From contig NZ_CP033580.1 of NCBI RefSeq assembly GCF_003722315.1, forward strand, positions 1,735,001 through 1,799,000: a stretch of DNA of 64,000 nt. The letters run 5' to 3'. The notes under the pieces are model-generated. The model worked only from the letters and a program-made list of their open reading frames with translations. It did no database searches and was not told the origin of the DNA. This stretch comes from Thermoanaerobacter ethanolicus JW 200. Its GTDB lineage: Bacteria; Bacillota; Thermoanaerobacteria; Thermoanaerobacterales; Thermoanaerobacteraceae. The translations under genes were made by a program, and so were the position numbers. Shown here one piece after another: positions 45,135-54,639 of the stretch; the stretch's first letter is position 1; every line of letters starts with the position of its first letter.

Positions 45135-45643
45135 AATTACTTGGAATAGTTTTAGTTATTTTTTCTACCAGTAGTTTAGGGTATTTGTTTGCTTTGAAAT
45201 ATAAAATGAGGCGTTGGATACTTAAAAGCATGATATCTTCATTAAATCTTTTTAAAATAGAAATCACATATTCAAAAGCTCCTTTAGGAGAAATACTCAT
45301 GGCAATTTCTCGCTCTTCAGATAAAAGTATAAAATTTGTTTTTTCTAAGACAGGAATGATATTATCACAAAATGAGGGTTATACTGCAGGAGAAGCTTGG
45401 GAGATAGCTTTAAATGAATGGGACAATGGCTATCTTAAAAAAGAAGATGTAGAAATTTTGAGGTCTTTTGGGTATGGACTTGGCAATTCTGACGTATACA
45501 ATCAAGAAAAAAATTTTGATTTAGCCATTGAGCTTTTAAAAAGGCAACTTAGTAACGCAGAAGAAGAGAGTAAAAAGAACGAAAAGCTGTACAAAAATAT
45601 TGGAGTTTTGGCAGGACTGGCGATAATCATATTGTTTTTATAG
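45131..45643 (+). CDS. spoIIIAB: stage III sporulation protein SpoIIIAB
   Basis: A 170-residue protein with an N-terminal hydrophobic segment (about residues 3-20) and a C-terminal one (about 153-169), a helical middle with LFKIEITYSKAPLGEI and an FGYGLGNSD motif. It is distantly like GspF-type platform proteins of secretion systems. It overlaps spoIIIAA by ATGA. Part of the channel complex in the outer forespore membrane. Confidence 0.93.
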   Translation: MKLLGIVLVIFSTSSLGYLFALKYKMRRWILKSMISSLNLFKIEITYSKAPLGEILMAISRSSDKSIKFVFSKTGMILSQNEGYTAGEAWEIALNEWDNGYLKKEDVEILRSFGYGLGNSDVYNQEKNFDLAIELLKRQLSNAEEESKKNEKLYKNIGVLAGLAIIILFL

Positions 45644-45655
45644 AGGAGGATTATA

Positions 45656-45853
45656 ATGAACATAGATATAATTTTTAAAATTGCGGCAATTGGCATTCTG
45701 GTAACAGTATTAAATCAAGTATTAATCCGTTCAGGGCGAGAAGAACAAGCAATGATGGTGACACTGGCAGGAATAGTAGTGGTTTTGATGATGGTGATAT
45801 ATATGATAAACAATTTGTTTAATGCAGTAAAAACAATATTTCAACTTTATTAG
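45656..45853 (+). CDS. spoIIIAC: stage III sporulation protein SpoIIIAC
   Basis: A 65-residue protein with two membrane helices (about residues 5-22 and 33-55) separated by the short polar RSGREEQA. Size and place are characteristic of SpoIIIAC. AGAGGAGG precedes the ATG. Confidence 0.93.
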   Translation: MNIDIIFKIAAIGILVTVLNQVLIRSGREEQAMMVTLAGIVVVLMMVIYMINNLFNAVKTIFQLY

Positions 45854-45861
45854 GTGATAGA

Positions 45862-46248
45862 ATGGAAATATTTCAAATTGTTATTTTAGGAATAGTGGTT
45901 TTGATTATTTTGACAGTTCTAAGAGAAACAAATCCTGAAATGGCAATAATTTTAAGTTTGGTAGCCGGAGTCATCATCTTTATGATGATTCTTCCAAAAC
46001 TCAGCGCAATTGTAGAAGTATTGAATACTCTTGCTAGAAAAAGTGGACTTGACAATATTTATTTTATGACAACTTTAAAAATCATTGGTATAGCTTATAT
46101 AACAGAATTTGGAGTTCAGCTATGTCTCGACGCAAATGAGAAAAATTTGGCTTCTAAAATAGAGATAGCAGGAAAGATAATCATAATTTTTTTATCAATA
46201 CCTATAATTGTTGCATTGATGGAAACAATTCTTTCAATAATGCCGTGA
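45862..46248 (+). CDS. spoIIIAD: stage III sporulation protein SpoIIIAD
   Basis: A 128-residue membrane protein with about four hydrophobic segments; LKIIGIAYITEFGVQLCLDANE is the conserved core. It begins nine bases after spoIIIAC. SpoIIIAC and SpoIIIAD are related to one another and are presumed ring or platform components of the feeding-tube channel. Confidence 0.94.
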   Translation: MEIFQIVILGIVVLIILTVLRETNPEMAIILSLVAGVIIFMMILPKLSAIVEVLNTLARKSGLDNIYFMTTLKIIGIAYITEFGVQLCLDANEKNLASKIEIAGKIIIIFLSIPIIVALMETILSIMP

Positions 46249-46259
46249 GGTGTAAAAGA

Positions 46260-47417
46260 TTGAAAAAGGTACTTTTTGTAATTTTAATGATTATGATTTT
46301 ATTAACAACTGCCAGAGCGGATACGGGACAACAAGATATAGAAAGCCAATTGAAAGGTATTGACACTTATCAGATTGACCGCTTTGTAAAAGAAGCTAAT
46401 CAAAAAAATGGCAATATACTTCCCTATGTTGATATAAAGACTTATATACAAGATGTGATATCAGGAAAACAACCTTTTAATATAAAGGAACTCTTTGAAA
46501 ATTTATTAAAATTGTTTTTCAAAGAATTATATTCTTCTGTAAGACTTTTAACACAACTTTTAATTTTGGCTGTAATTGGCGGCATATTAATGAATTTACA
46601 CGGTTCCTTTGAAAATGAAAATATAAGTGAGATTGCTTTTTTAGCGGTTTATATAGTTTTTATTGTAATAGCGGTTAAAAGCTTCACAGAAGCTTTAGGA
46701 ATTGGCAAAGAAGCAATTGACAGCATGGTTGATTTTATGCAATCGATGCTACCTGTACTTATAACTTTACTTGTTTCAGTAGGTGCTTTTACCTCTGCAG
46801 CGTTTTTTCACCCTGTTGTCATTGTGACAGTTGAGTTTATAGCCCATCTGATGAGGGATTTTGTGTTGCCTATTATTTTGCTCATGACAGCTGTAAAAAT
46901 TGTAGGAAATATTTCTGAAAAGTTTAGCTTGAATAAAATGGGGGATTTTTTTAAGACTTTGTCTACAGCTTCTATTTCAATTTTATTGAGTATTTTTTTA
47001 GGAGTAGTAACTATACAAGGTTTATCTTCTTCAATGGCAGATGGTATCATATCGAGAACGGCGAAGTATACAGTTGGTGCTTTTTTACCAGTAGTAGGAG
47101 GGCTTTTATCTGATAGTGTCGATGCAGTTATAGGGGCATCATTATTGATAAAAGGAGCAGTAGGCACTTATGGGCTTATAGCAATTGTGATAATTTCTGC
47201 AGTACCTTTAATAAAGCTTTTTTCTCTCATAATCATTTATCGCTTTGCAGCAGCAGTGATTGAACCAATCTCCGATAAAAGGATAGTAAATTGCCTTTCA
47301 GATGTGGCAACTTCTTTAACTTATGTTTTTGGGGTATTGGCTTCTGTTACTGTGATGATGTTCTTTACAATAACAGCTATTATAGGAACAGCTAATATTA
47401 CCACTATGCTGAGGTAG
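46260..47417 (+). CDS. spoIIIAE: stage III sporulation protein SpoIIIAE
   Basis: A polytopic membrane protein with an N-terminal signal-like segment (KKVLFVILMIMILLTTARA). I choose TTG 46260, after GAGGTG, which gives a proper signal peptide and 385 aa; the GTG at 46245 would overlap spoIIIAD and contain the ribosome site. It has a soluble stretch (about residues 25-90), then about seven membrane helices. Thought to form part of the channel in the mother-cell membrane. Confidence 0.93.
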   Translation: MKKVLFVILMIMILLTTARADTGQQDIESQLKGIDTYQIDRFVKEANQKNGNILPYVDIKTYIQDVISGKQPFNIKELFENLLKLFFKELYSSVRLLTQLLILAVIGGILMNLHGSFENENISEIAFLAVYIVFIVIAVKSFTEALGIGKEAIDSMVDFMQSMLPVLITLLVSVGAFTSAAFFHPVVIVTVEFIAHLMRDFVLPIILLMTAVKIVGNISEKFSLNKMGDFFKTLSTASISILLSIFLGVVTIQGLSSSMADGIISRTAKYTVGAFLPVVGGLLSDSVDAVIGASLLIKGAVGTYGLIAIVIISAVPLIKLFSLIIIYRFAAAVIEPISDKRIVNCLSDVATSLTYVFGVLASVTVMMFFTITAIIGTANITTMLR

Positions 47418-47425
47418 GTGAAACA

Positions 47426-47992
47426 ATGGAGTTTTTAAAAGACTGGATAACACAGATAATTTATATTGCAATCCTTTTGATAGTTTTAGAACTTTTAGTT
47501 CCTTCCTCCAGTTTAAAAAAATATGCTAAAGTTGCGATAGGGTTTGTAATCATGATTACTATCTTAAATCCTTTGATAAATTTTTTAAAAGGAGGAGCAA
47601 ATATAGAAGCCTACGTATTTAAAAATGATTATTTTTTAAAAAACATAAATATTGAGCAAATCTCAAAAGAAGCGGAAAAACAGAGGAATAATCTAATTGT
47701 GGCAGAATATAAAAAAAGGCTGATTGAACAGATTAAGGAAAAGCTTTTAAATCTGTATGAAATTGAGGGAGTGGGAGTAGATGTTTCTTTTATAGAAGAC
47801 CTAAATGACAAAGAGTTTGGAAAAATTAAAGAAATAACTTTATCTTTTAGAAATGCTAGAAGGGTTTCTCAAGATTCAGAAAAAATAGCAAAACCGACAG
47901 AAGATAAAAAATTTAACTATGAAGAGATTAAAAAAACAATAAGTGCATTCTATAATGTACCATTAAAGAATATAACTATAAAAGAGGAATAA
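47426..47992 (+). CDS. spoIIIAF: stage III sporulation protein SpoIIIAF
   Basis: A 188-residue protein with two N-terminal membrane helices (about residues 6-24 and 33-54) and a C-terminal soluble domain of ring-building type (from about residue 95, YEIEGVGVDVSFIED). Family length and order agree. AGGTGAAAC precedes ATG 47426. Confidence 0.92.
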   Translation: MEFLKDWITQIIYIAILLIVLELLVPSSSLKKYAKVAIGFVIMITILNPLINFLKGGANIEAYVFKNDYFLKNINIEQISKEAEKQRNNLIVAEYKKRLIEQIKEKLLNLYEIEGVGVDVSFIEDLNDKEFGKIKEITLSFRNARRVSQDSEKIAKPTEDKKFNYEEIKKTISAFYNVPLKNITIKEE

Positions 47993-48011
47993 ATTGAAGG
48001 GAGGTACTTGA

Positions 48012-48593
48012 GTGGATTTTGATAAACTTAAAGATAAGCTTTTAAAAGATAATAAAAAGTTGGTTGAGAATTTGACTGTTATCTTTTTAATAGGTTTAAT
48101 TTTGTTAATAGGTGCGAGTGCTCTTTCAAAACCTCGCCCTTCAAATAACAACGATAACAAAGAATTGGTATTAGCTCAAAAAGAAAGTAGTAGTGAAGAT
48201 TATGCTCAAAAATTAGAAAAGGATTTAAAAAATATATTGTCAAAAATTGAAGGGGTGGGAAATGTTGAGGTCCTCATAACACTAAATTCAGATGAAGAGG
48301 TAGTAGCGGCAATGGATGTAGTAGAATCCAGTACTACTACAAATGAAAAAGATAGTAGTGGAGGAATACGAGAAACCATTCAAACAGAATCAAACAACAG
48401 AGTAGTTACCTCTCAAGATACCTCTGGGCAAAATGCTCCTATTGTATTAAAAAGAATAATGCCAGAAATAAGGGGAGTGATTGTAGTTGCTGATGGAGCA
48501 AAAGATCCAAGATTAAGATACGAACTTTCTTCGGCAGTTCAAACTGCTTTAGGGATTCCTGCCTATAAAGTAAAGGTAATATCTTCAAAATAA
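48012..48593 (+). CDS. spoIIIAG: stage III sporulation protein SpoIIIAG
   Basis: A 193-residue bitopic protein. The start is GTG 48012 with GGGAGG upstream. A membrane helix lies at about residues 22-38, then a ring-building domain (KIEGVGNVEVLITL onward) interrupted by a Thr/Ser/Glu-rich insert around residues 105-135, then MPEIRGVIVVADGA. In Bacillus SpoIIIAG forms a large ring in the intermembrane space; the insert corresponds to its beta-crown region. Confidence 0.93.
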   Translation: MDFDKLKDKLLKDNKKLVENLTVIFLIGLILLIGASALSKPRPSNNNDNKELVLAQKESSSEDYAQKLEKDLKNILSKIEGVGNVEVLITLNSDEEVVAAMDVVESSTTTNEKDSSGGIRETIQTESNNRVVTSQDTSGQNAPIVLKRIMPEIRGVIVVADGAKDPRLRYELSSAVQTALGIPAYKVKVISSK

Positions 48594-48611
48594 GAGTGGG
48601 GAGGAGTTTTT

Positions 48612-49157
48612 ATGGTCTATATGAGAAAAAAGCTTATAGCGATTATATCCCTTGTCTTGCTAATTGCTATTGCTTTTGTTTTAAACTATGGGTATACCAA
48701 TAAAAAAGAAGAAGCTGCTAAAAATGAGTACAGTCAGAATTCGCAAGTTATTCAAACAAGTACTTCTTCTGCAAAAGAAACTAGTACAGAAAAAGATAAA
48801 CTTTTCACTGGAATATTTACTACTTATAGAGAAGAAAGAGAAATAAATAGGAGTAGAAGTATTGATGCTTTAAAAGAAATAGTAGAAAATAAAAATACCA
48901 GTGAAGCGACAAGAGACGAAGCTCAAAGGCAAATAATAAAACTTACAGAAATAACAAATCAAGAGATGATAATAGAAAATTTGATAAAAGCTAAGGGGTT
49001 TCAAGATGCAGTTGTGATGATAGATAATGGCATAGTAAATGTAATTGTACAGGCAGATAAACTGTCAGAAGAGGAAGTGGCACAAATTGTAGAAATTGTC
49101 TCAAGGCAGACAGGAGTCTCATTAGATAATATAAAAATTATGACGAGACTGGAATAA
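48612..49157 (+). CDS. spoIIIAH: stage III sporulation protein SpoIIIAH
   Basis: A 181-residue bitopic protein: membrane helix (about residues 6-25), a Ser/Thr-rich linker, then a ring-building domain with ETNRSRSIDALKEI-like EINRSRSIDALKEI and KGFQDAVVMIDNGIVNVIV. It binds forespore SpoIIQ across the intermembrane space in Bacillus. Last gene of the operon; GGGGAGG precedes ATG 48612. Confidence 0.94.
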   Translation: MVYMRKKLIAIISLVLLIAIAFVLNYGYTNKKEEAAKNEYSQNSQVIQTSTSSAKETSTEKDKLFTGIFTTYREEREINRSRSIDALKEIVENKNTSEATRDEAQRQIIKLTEITNQEMIIENLIKAKGFQDAVVMIDNGIVNVIVQADKLSEEEVAQIVEIVSRQTGVSLDNIKIMTRLE

Positions 49158-49167
49158 GAAAACTTAA

Positions 49168-49197
49168 TTGTTTTTGTAACTACAATTATGATATAAT
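49168..49197 (+). promoter_or_regulatory. candidate promoter of the Asp23-family gene
   Basis: TTGTTT (49168-49173), 18-base spacer, TATAAT (49192-49197). The -10 is strong, the -35 weak. Confidence 0.5.
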
Positions 49198-49255
49198 TTA
49201 TTTGACAAATATTTATTTTCTCTAAAAATTTTTGCTTTTTAAGGGGGTGAAATTT

Positions 49256-49660
49256 ATGGAAGAAAATGTAAATGCAAATGAAAATCAAGAGTTAGGAACT
49301 ATTAAAATCTCTGAAGAAGTAGTTAGTGTAATTGCAGGCTTGGCGGCAACGGAAGTACCTGGAGTGGCTGGAATGAGCGGGGGAGTCGTAAACGGACTTT
49401 CTGAAATGTTAGGAAGAAAGAATCTAGGCAAAGGTGTAAAAGTAGAGGTGGGAGAAAAAGAAGTATCAATAGATTTGTACTTAATTGTAGATTATGGTGT
49501 TAGAATTCCTGAAGTAGCTTGGAATGTACAAGAAAATGTTAAAAATGCTGTGGAAAATATGACAGGATTAAAAGTTGTTGAAGTCAATATTCACGTTCAA
49601 GGGGTAAATATGGATAAGGAAAATAAAAAACAACAGCAAGTTAAAGAGGAGGAAAATTAA
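49256..49660 (+). CDS. Asp23/Gls24-family envelope stress protein (YqhY-like)
   Basis: A 134-residue protein from ATG 49256 (AAGGGGGTG upstream). The Asp23 pattern is clear: TIKISEEVVSVIAGLAATEV, then VSIDLYLIVDYGVRIPEVA and VVEVNIHVQGV. YqhY in Bacillus is linked to acetyl-CoA carboxylase control and lies after accBC; here accBC is absent between spoIIIAH and this gene. Probably cytoplasmic and membrane-associated. Confidence 0.9.
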   Translation: MEENVNANENQELGTIKISEEVVSVIAGLAATEVPGVAGMSGGVVNGLSEMLGRKNLGKGVKVEVGEKEVSIDLYLIVDYGVRIPEVAWNVQENVKNAVENMTGLKVVEVNIHVQGVNMDKENKKQQQVKEEEN

Positions 49661-49664
49661 AATA

Positions 49665-49711
49665 TCTACTTAAACTAACCCTCTGCTAGACAGAGGGTTA
49701 GTTTAAGTAGA
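49665..49711 (+). repeat. 21-bp perfect inverted repeat between the Asp23 gene and nusB
   Basis: Arms 49665-49685 and 49691-49711 pair without mismatch around a five-base CTAGA loop. No T-run follows, so it is not a standard terminator, although it could still end or stabilise RNA. Confidence 0.8.
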
Positions 49712-49758
49712 GTTATGGTACAATATATGTAAGAAGTAAAATTCAAGGAGTTGGGACA

Positions 49759-50181
49759 ATGAACAGAACAGAAGCCAGGGAATGGATTGTAAAAATGCTT
49801 TATCAATACGACGTTTCAAGGCTACCTATAAGCAAAATATTTGAGAATTTTTATAAGGAAAACGACCCAGGCGAGCAAAAAGAGTACATAGAAAATACCG
49901 TAATAGGGGCTATTGAACATTTAGAGGAAATTGATAAGGAAATAGAAAGATACTCTCAAAATTGGGCTCTTAACCGCATGCCAAAAATAGATTTGGCTAT
50001 TTTAAGGTGCAGCATTTATGAGATGCAATACGGGAATATTCCTGTAAATATTTCTATAAACGAAGCAGTAGAAATAGCTAAAAAATACAGTACAGAAGAT
50101 TCTCATGTGTTTATAAACGGTTTGTTGGGAGCGTTTGTAAGGGATAAAGGATTGGAGGAAGGTAAATCAAATGATAATTGA
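49759..50181 (+). CDS. nusB: transcription antitermination / rRNA processing factor NusB
   Basis: A 140-residue all-helical protein: [17 protein letters not shown] at the N-terminus and [28 protein letters not shown] at the C-terminus are diagnostic. It acts with NusE/S10 at boxA in rRNA operons. AAGGAG precedes the ATG. It starts the group nusB-folD-xseA-xseB-ispA and overlaps folD by 11 bases. Confidence 0.95.
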   Translation: MNRTEAREWIVKMLYQYDVSRLPISKIFENFYKENDPGEQKEYIENTVIGAIEHLEEIDKEIERYSQNWALNRMPKIDLAILRCSIYEMQYGNIPVNISINEAVEIAKKYSTEDSHVFINGLLGAFVRDKGLEEGKSNDN

Positions 50182-51004
50182 TGGTAAGGAGATTTCTAAA
50201 AAGATAAGAGAAGAGGTAAAAAGAGAGATAAGGGAGTTTGGTTACAAGCCCAGATTAGCGATTTTGATGGCTGGAAATGATGAGTCTTCAAAAGTTTATG
50301 CAAACTCTAAAGTTAAAGCTTGTGAAAATGTGGGGATTGAAGCTGAAATCTATTATTTTTCAGAAAGTGAAGAGTCGAAGTTTTTTGACACCTTAAAGTT
50401 TTTAAATGAAGATAAAAATACCCACGGCATAATGATAGAAATGCCTCTTCCTAAAAACTTTAATGCTGAATTGGTATACGATACGCTAAATCCTTATAAA
50501 GACGTTGATTGCATATCTAATTATAATATGGGAAGGCTTTTTGCTGGAAAACCTCTTTTTGTTCCTTGTACTCCCAAAGCAATTTTACATATTCTAGAAA
50601 GTATTGATACTCAATTTGAGGGAAAACACGCAGTTGTAATAGGCAGAAGCAATATTTTAGGAAAACCTGTAGCTAAGCTTTTATTGGATAAAAATTGTAC
50701 AGTTACGGTATGCCATTCAAAGACAAAAGATTTGGCTTATTATACTAAACAAGCAGACATTTTGGTGTTGGCAGCCGGAAAAATGAATTTGGTAAAGGGA
50801 GATATGATTAAAGAAGGGACAATTCTTATAGATGCAGGTATAAACGTTTACGATGGAAATATATATGGAGACGCGGATTTTGAATCTGTAAAAGACTTGT
50901 GTTCTTATGTAACACCAGTTCCAGGAGGAGTTGGGCCTGTGACGACAGCTATGATACTTAAAAACACCCTGGAGGCTTTTAAATATGCAATTAAAAGCAC
51001 TTAA
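50171..51004 (+). CDS. folD: bifunctional methylenetetrahydrofolate dehydrogenase / cyclohydrolase FolD
   Basis: Interconverts methylene-, methenyl- and formyl-THF (277 aa). Family motifs are the YxxxK-like [41 protein letters not shown], the nucleotide loop [14 protein letters not shown], and [22 protein letters not shown] precedes the ATG. The end overlaps xseA by 20 bases. Confidence 0.96.
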   Translation: MIIDGKEISKKIREEVKREIREFGYKPRLAILMAGNDESSKVYANSKVKACENVGIEAEIYYFSESEESKFFDTLKFLNEDKNTHGIMIEMPLPKNFNAELVYDTLNPYKDVDCISNYNMGRLFAGKPLFVPCTPKAILHILESIDTQFEGKHAVVIGRSNILGKPVAKLLLDKNCTVTVCHSKTKDLAYYTKQADILVLAAGKMNLVKGDMIKEGTILIDAGINVYDGNIYGDADFESVKDLCSYVTPVPGGVGPVTTAMILKNTLEAFKYAIKST

Positions 51005-52190
51005 CGTCAGTGAGATAACGGACTATATCAAGAGAATGATGGACAATGATATAATTTTGAGAAATGTCCGAGTAAGAGGAGAAATCTCTAATTTAAAATA
51101 TCACAGCACTGGAATATATTTTACTTTAAAGGATGAAGTAGCTTCTTTAAAGTGTGTGATGTTTAATGAATATAGTAGACTTTTAAATTTTACTTTGCAG
51201 GACGGTATGTCGGTGATTGCTACAGGTAGAATAACAGTTTATGAAAAAAGCGGTACTTATCAGCTTTATGTGCAGTCTATTCAATCGGAGGGTATTGGGG
51301 CTTTATACCTTGCTTTTAATAAGCTTAAAGAGAAACTGGAAAAAGAAGGACTTTTTGATTCTGATAAAAAGGAACCTATCCCTAAACATCCTAAAAAAAT
51401 TGCTGTGGTGACTTCTCCAACAGGGGCTGTAATACGAGATATAATAACAATTTCGAGAAGGAGAAATCCAACAGTAGACATTTTAGTGGTTCCTGTTTTG
51501 GTGCAAGGAAGCTCAGCCGCCGATGAAATATGTAATGCTCTTCGAATTTTGAACAAAAGGGAAGACATTGATGTAATTATTTTAGCAAGGGGTGGAGGTT
51601 CATTAGAAGAAATTTGGCCTTTCAATGAAGAAAAAGTGGCAAGATGTATTTATGCATCTCGCATACCAGTTGTTTCTGCTGTAGGCCATGAGACAGACTT
51701 TACTATTTCTGATTTTGTGGCAGATTTGAGAGCTCCTACCCCTTCTGCAGCTGCTGAAATTGTAGTACCAGACATAAAAGTTTACCAAAGGGAATTGTTT
51801 TTATTAAAAACGAAATTATTAACATTGATGACTGCTGAATTAAATCGCAAGAAAAAAGAATTTGAAGGGCTTAAAAGGGCTTTGTATCTTAATAGCCCCA
51901 CTAAGAAAAGTGAAATTTTAAGGCATAAAGTTGAAAATTTAACAGCCTCTTTATACAATGAAATGCTTTCTATATACCAACATAAAAGAAATGATTTTTT
52001 AATTTTAGCAGAAAAGTTGAATTCTTTAAGTCCTTTAAAAGTACTTACAAGAGGTTATACAATTGTTTTAGATAAGCAAGAAAAAGTTATTTCTTCTGTG
52101 AAAGATATAAAACCTTATGATGAAATAAAAATTTTATTTAAAGATGGCAAAGCTAAAGCGATTGTACAAGAGGTGAAAGAGAATGAATGA
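50985..52190 (+). CDS. xseA: exodeoxyribonuclease VII large subunit
   Basis: Single-strand DNA exonuclease subunit (401 aa). The N-terminal OB domain has [21 protein letters not shown]-type sequence and [16 protein letters not shown]. The catalytic domain has [35 protein letters not shown] and [26 protein letters not shown]; coiled coils follow. GGAGG precedes the ATG inside folD. It overlaps xseB by eight bases. Confidence 0.96.
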
Positions 52191-52410
52191 GGAATTGACT
52201 TTTGAAGAAGAAATGATGAGATTAGAAGAAATTGTAAATACACTAGAAAAAGGAAATTTAAGGTTGGAAGAGTCTTTTAACTTGTTTAAAGAAGGTGTTG
52301 AAATTTCTAAGAGATTAGAAAAAAGGTTAAGTGAGGTTGAAGGAAAGATAACCCTTCTCATCAACGAAAATGAAGAAATTGATTTTAAAGAGGAGGAAAA
52401 GGATGTTTAA
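52183..52410 (+). CDS. xseB: exodeoxyribonuclease VII small subunit
   Basis: A 75-residue helical partner of Xse[23 protein letters not shown] then [22 protein letters not shown] is the standard XseB pattern. It overlaps xseA at its start and ispA at its end, giving tight coupling. Confidence 0.95.
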
Positions 52411-53287
52411 AGAAAAGTTAAGAGAAAAACAACAGCTTGTTGAGAAAGAACTACACAGAATACTTGATATAGATGAAAAACCAGAGATAATTTATGAAGC
52501 AATGAGATATAGTGTGTTTGCGGGAGGGAAAAGGTTAAGACCAGTTTTATGCCTTTCTTCTTGTGAGCTTTTAGGAGGAGATATAAAAAAAGCTCTTCCT
52601 GTAGCTTGTGCGATTGAACTTATTCATACTTATTCTCTGATTCACGATGACCTTCCAGCCATGGATAATGATGATTTAAGAAGAGGAAAGCCCACGAATC
52701 ACAAAGTTTATGGGGAAGCTATAGCAATTTTAGCTGGCGATGGGCTTTTAAATTTAGGGTATGAAGTGTTAGTAAGACATGCTTTAGAACATCCTGAAGA
52801 TTATGAAAGAATATTGAAAGCTACCAATGAAATTGCGACAGCCTCAGGATGTAAAGGAATTATTGGTGGGCAAGTTGTAGATATACTATCTCAGAATACG
52901 GAGCTTACTTATGAAGAATTAAAATTTATGCATGAACACAAGACAGGAGCTTTGATAGAAGCCTCTGTTTGCGCAGGAGCTTACATCGCTGGTGCTACAG
53001 AAGAAGAGATTCATGCCTTAAGGGAATATGCACGCTTAATAGGTTTTGCTTTTCAAATAAAAGATGATATATTGGATGTAATAGGAGAAGAGGAAAAATT
53101 GGGTAAAAAAGTAGGTAGTGATAAAGAAAAAGGCAAGTTTACTTTTGTTAATATTTTTGGATTAGAAAAATCTCAAGAGATGGTTGTAGAGCTTACACAG
53201 AATGCTATAAAGATTTTAGATAGGTTTGGAGAAAAAGCAGAGTTTTTAAAAGAGCTTTCCAATTATTTGATTGAAAGAGTAAACTAA
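52403..53287 (+). CDS. ispA: polyprenyl (farnesyl) diphosphate synthase
   Basis: Condenses isoprenyl diphosphates (294 aa from ATG 52403, after GAGGAGG). The first Asp-rich motif is in [19 protein letters not shown], the second in [31 protein letters not shown] near the N-terminus binds diphosphate. The residues before the first Asp motif (ELIHTYSLI) suit a farnesyl-length product. dxs, the first gene of the same isoprenoid route, follows after OLE RNA and oapA. Confidence 0.94.
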
Positions 53288-53379
53288 AGCTTAAGGGAGT
53301 ATTGACAATGCTTTTTGAAAGAAATGAGTTTTTTGACAGTTAAATGACTGTAGCAACCTTCTACAGACTTTGTAGAGGT

Positions 53380-53409
53380 TTGATATTGTCATTTTTATTA
53401 TGTTATAAT
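53380..53409 (+). promoter_or_regulatory. promoter of OLE RNA
   Basis: TTGATA (53380-53385), 18-base spacer, TATAAT (53404-53409), about 12-18 bases before the RNA. A hairpin just upstream (AACC..GGTT, 53356-53380) may end the ispA transcript. Confidence 0.6.
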
Positions 53410-53420
53410 TAATATACCTT

Positions 53421-54020
53421 GAAAAGAAAGGCAAAGTGGTGCAGTATCCTAGTCAGAGGCGCTAATCCCGAAGACGGGCCTAAAAATCCGTCAAGGGCAC
53501 ATCGATGAAGTTCCTGGTGCTGGCTTTCAACGCCCAGTTGGGGGCTGGTGCTGGGAGTTAAGGAGGGGGGGCGATCCACAATGGCATGTGGGCGTTGACC
53601 CTTCCTCCGCGGAGACCTACTTGCGTGGCTTTTACAGGCTACGGGGTAGGATGAACCTGTCTCGCGGCCATAAAGCTGCGGACAGTGTAGCCTGCCTTGA
53701 GTGATTCGGGTGGATATCAGTTGTAAGCCATAATTCAAAGAGCTCTTGAATTACTGGCTATTGCTGATGAAACCCGAATTGCAAAAGAGGATAGGGGTTA
53801 GTCCCTCTGTTGAGGAAAACTCCTAGGCTGCGCCTTGCCGGGCGGCATATTGGGGATTACGGTGCGGACTAAGTGGTAGTCCAGTCTTACCTTTGGCGAC
53901 AAGGTAAAAGCGGGCTTAAAGGGGAACCGCTGAACGGCGACGTTCAGTGCACGCTTGGGAAATCCTACTGGACCTAAGCCGCAAAGTTTACCCAATATGC
54001 TACCACTTTGCCTTTATACA
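53421..54020 (+). ncRNA. ole: OLE RNA (ornate, large, extremophilic)
   Basis: About 600 bases, much richer in G+C than the surroundings and without a real gene. The ends close a perfect 14-bp stem, 53427-53440 with 54002-54015 (AAAGGCAAAGTGGT type). It lies directly before the OapA gene and between ispA and dxs, the published setting of OLE RNA. Segments such as CTAGTCAGAGGCGCTAATCC and GGGGATTACGGTGCGG agree with my recollection of the conserved core. OLE RNA forms a membrane ribonucleoprotein with Oap proteins and helps tolerance of alcohols, cold and Mg2+ stress. Exact ends are approximate. Confidence 0.92.
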
Positions 54021-54042
54021 TGTAGGAGGTCTTTTTTTTATT

Positions 54043-54630
54043 ATGAAAAATAAAAACATAAATACGAATTATAAGTGGATTTTACATATAACTATTATAA
54101 CCTTTTTTCTTGCCACTATATTAAATTTTTTTTCTGATGTTGCATTAAAAGAGAGCAATCTCCTTGTAGCCTTTTGTATTCTTGGTTTTATAGTGTTAAT
54201 TGGTATAATTTTTGATATAATAGGTACAGCAGTAATTTCAGGCAGAGAAGAACCTTTTCATACAATGGCGGCTAAAAAAGTATTTGGAGCAAAGGAAGCC
54301 ATAAAACTTCTTAGAAATGCTAATATTGTGGCTAATTTTTGCAATGACGTAGTAGGAGATATTTCTGGAATTGTTTCTGGTGCTGCTCTGATGGCAATAA
54401 TTGTAAAATTAGCTTTTGAGGGACCCAAAGGTTCTATTTATACTGCGATTTTAGGAGGTTTATTATCTGCCATTACAATTGGAGGAAAAGCTATTGGTAA
54501 AAATATAGGTATAGCTAAAAGCCAGTCTATTGTTTATACAGTTGCTGTAATTTTTGCTTGGATAGAAAAAAACACGGGTATAAAGATTTTGCCCGATTAT
54601 AAAAATAATAAAAGGAAAAAAAGAAAGTGA
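54043..54630 (+). CDS. oapA: OLE-associated protein A (membrane protein)
   Basis: A 195-residue membrane protein that binds OLE RNA and brings it to the membrane. ATG 54043 follows AGGAGGT (54024-54030); the longer open frame upstream runs through OLE RNA and is not real. Hydrophobic segments lie near residues 12-32, 40-62, 105-125 and 130-150. A DUF21/CNNM-like stretch contains GREEPFHTMAAKKVFGAKEA. The tail is very basic (KNNKRKKRK), fitting RNA binding. dxs follows nine bases later. Confidence 0.93.
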   Translation: MKNKNINTNYKWILHITIITFFLATILNFFSDVALKESNLLVAFCILGFIVLIGIIFDIIGTAVISGREEPFHTMAAKKVFGAKEAIKLLRNANIVANFCNDVVGDISGIVSGAALMAIIVKLAFEGPKGSIYTAILGGLLSAITIGGKAIGKNIGIAKSQSIVYTVAVIFAWIEKNTGIKILPDYKNNKRKKRK

Positions 54631-54639
54631 GGGTTTTAA

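Noticed and set aside
53409-53995. Open frames on both strands across 53409-53995
   Set aside because: They lie within OLE RNA, have no ribosome sites and show no protein-family likeness; high G+C merely removes stop codons.
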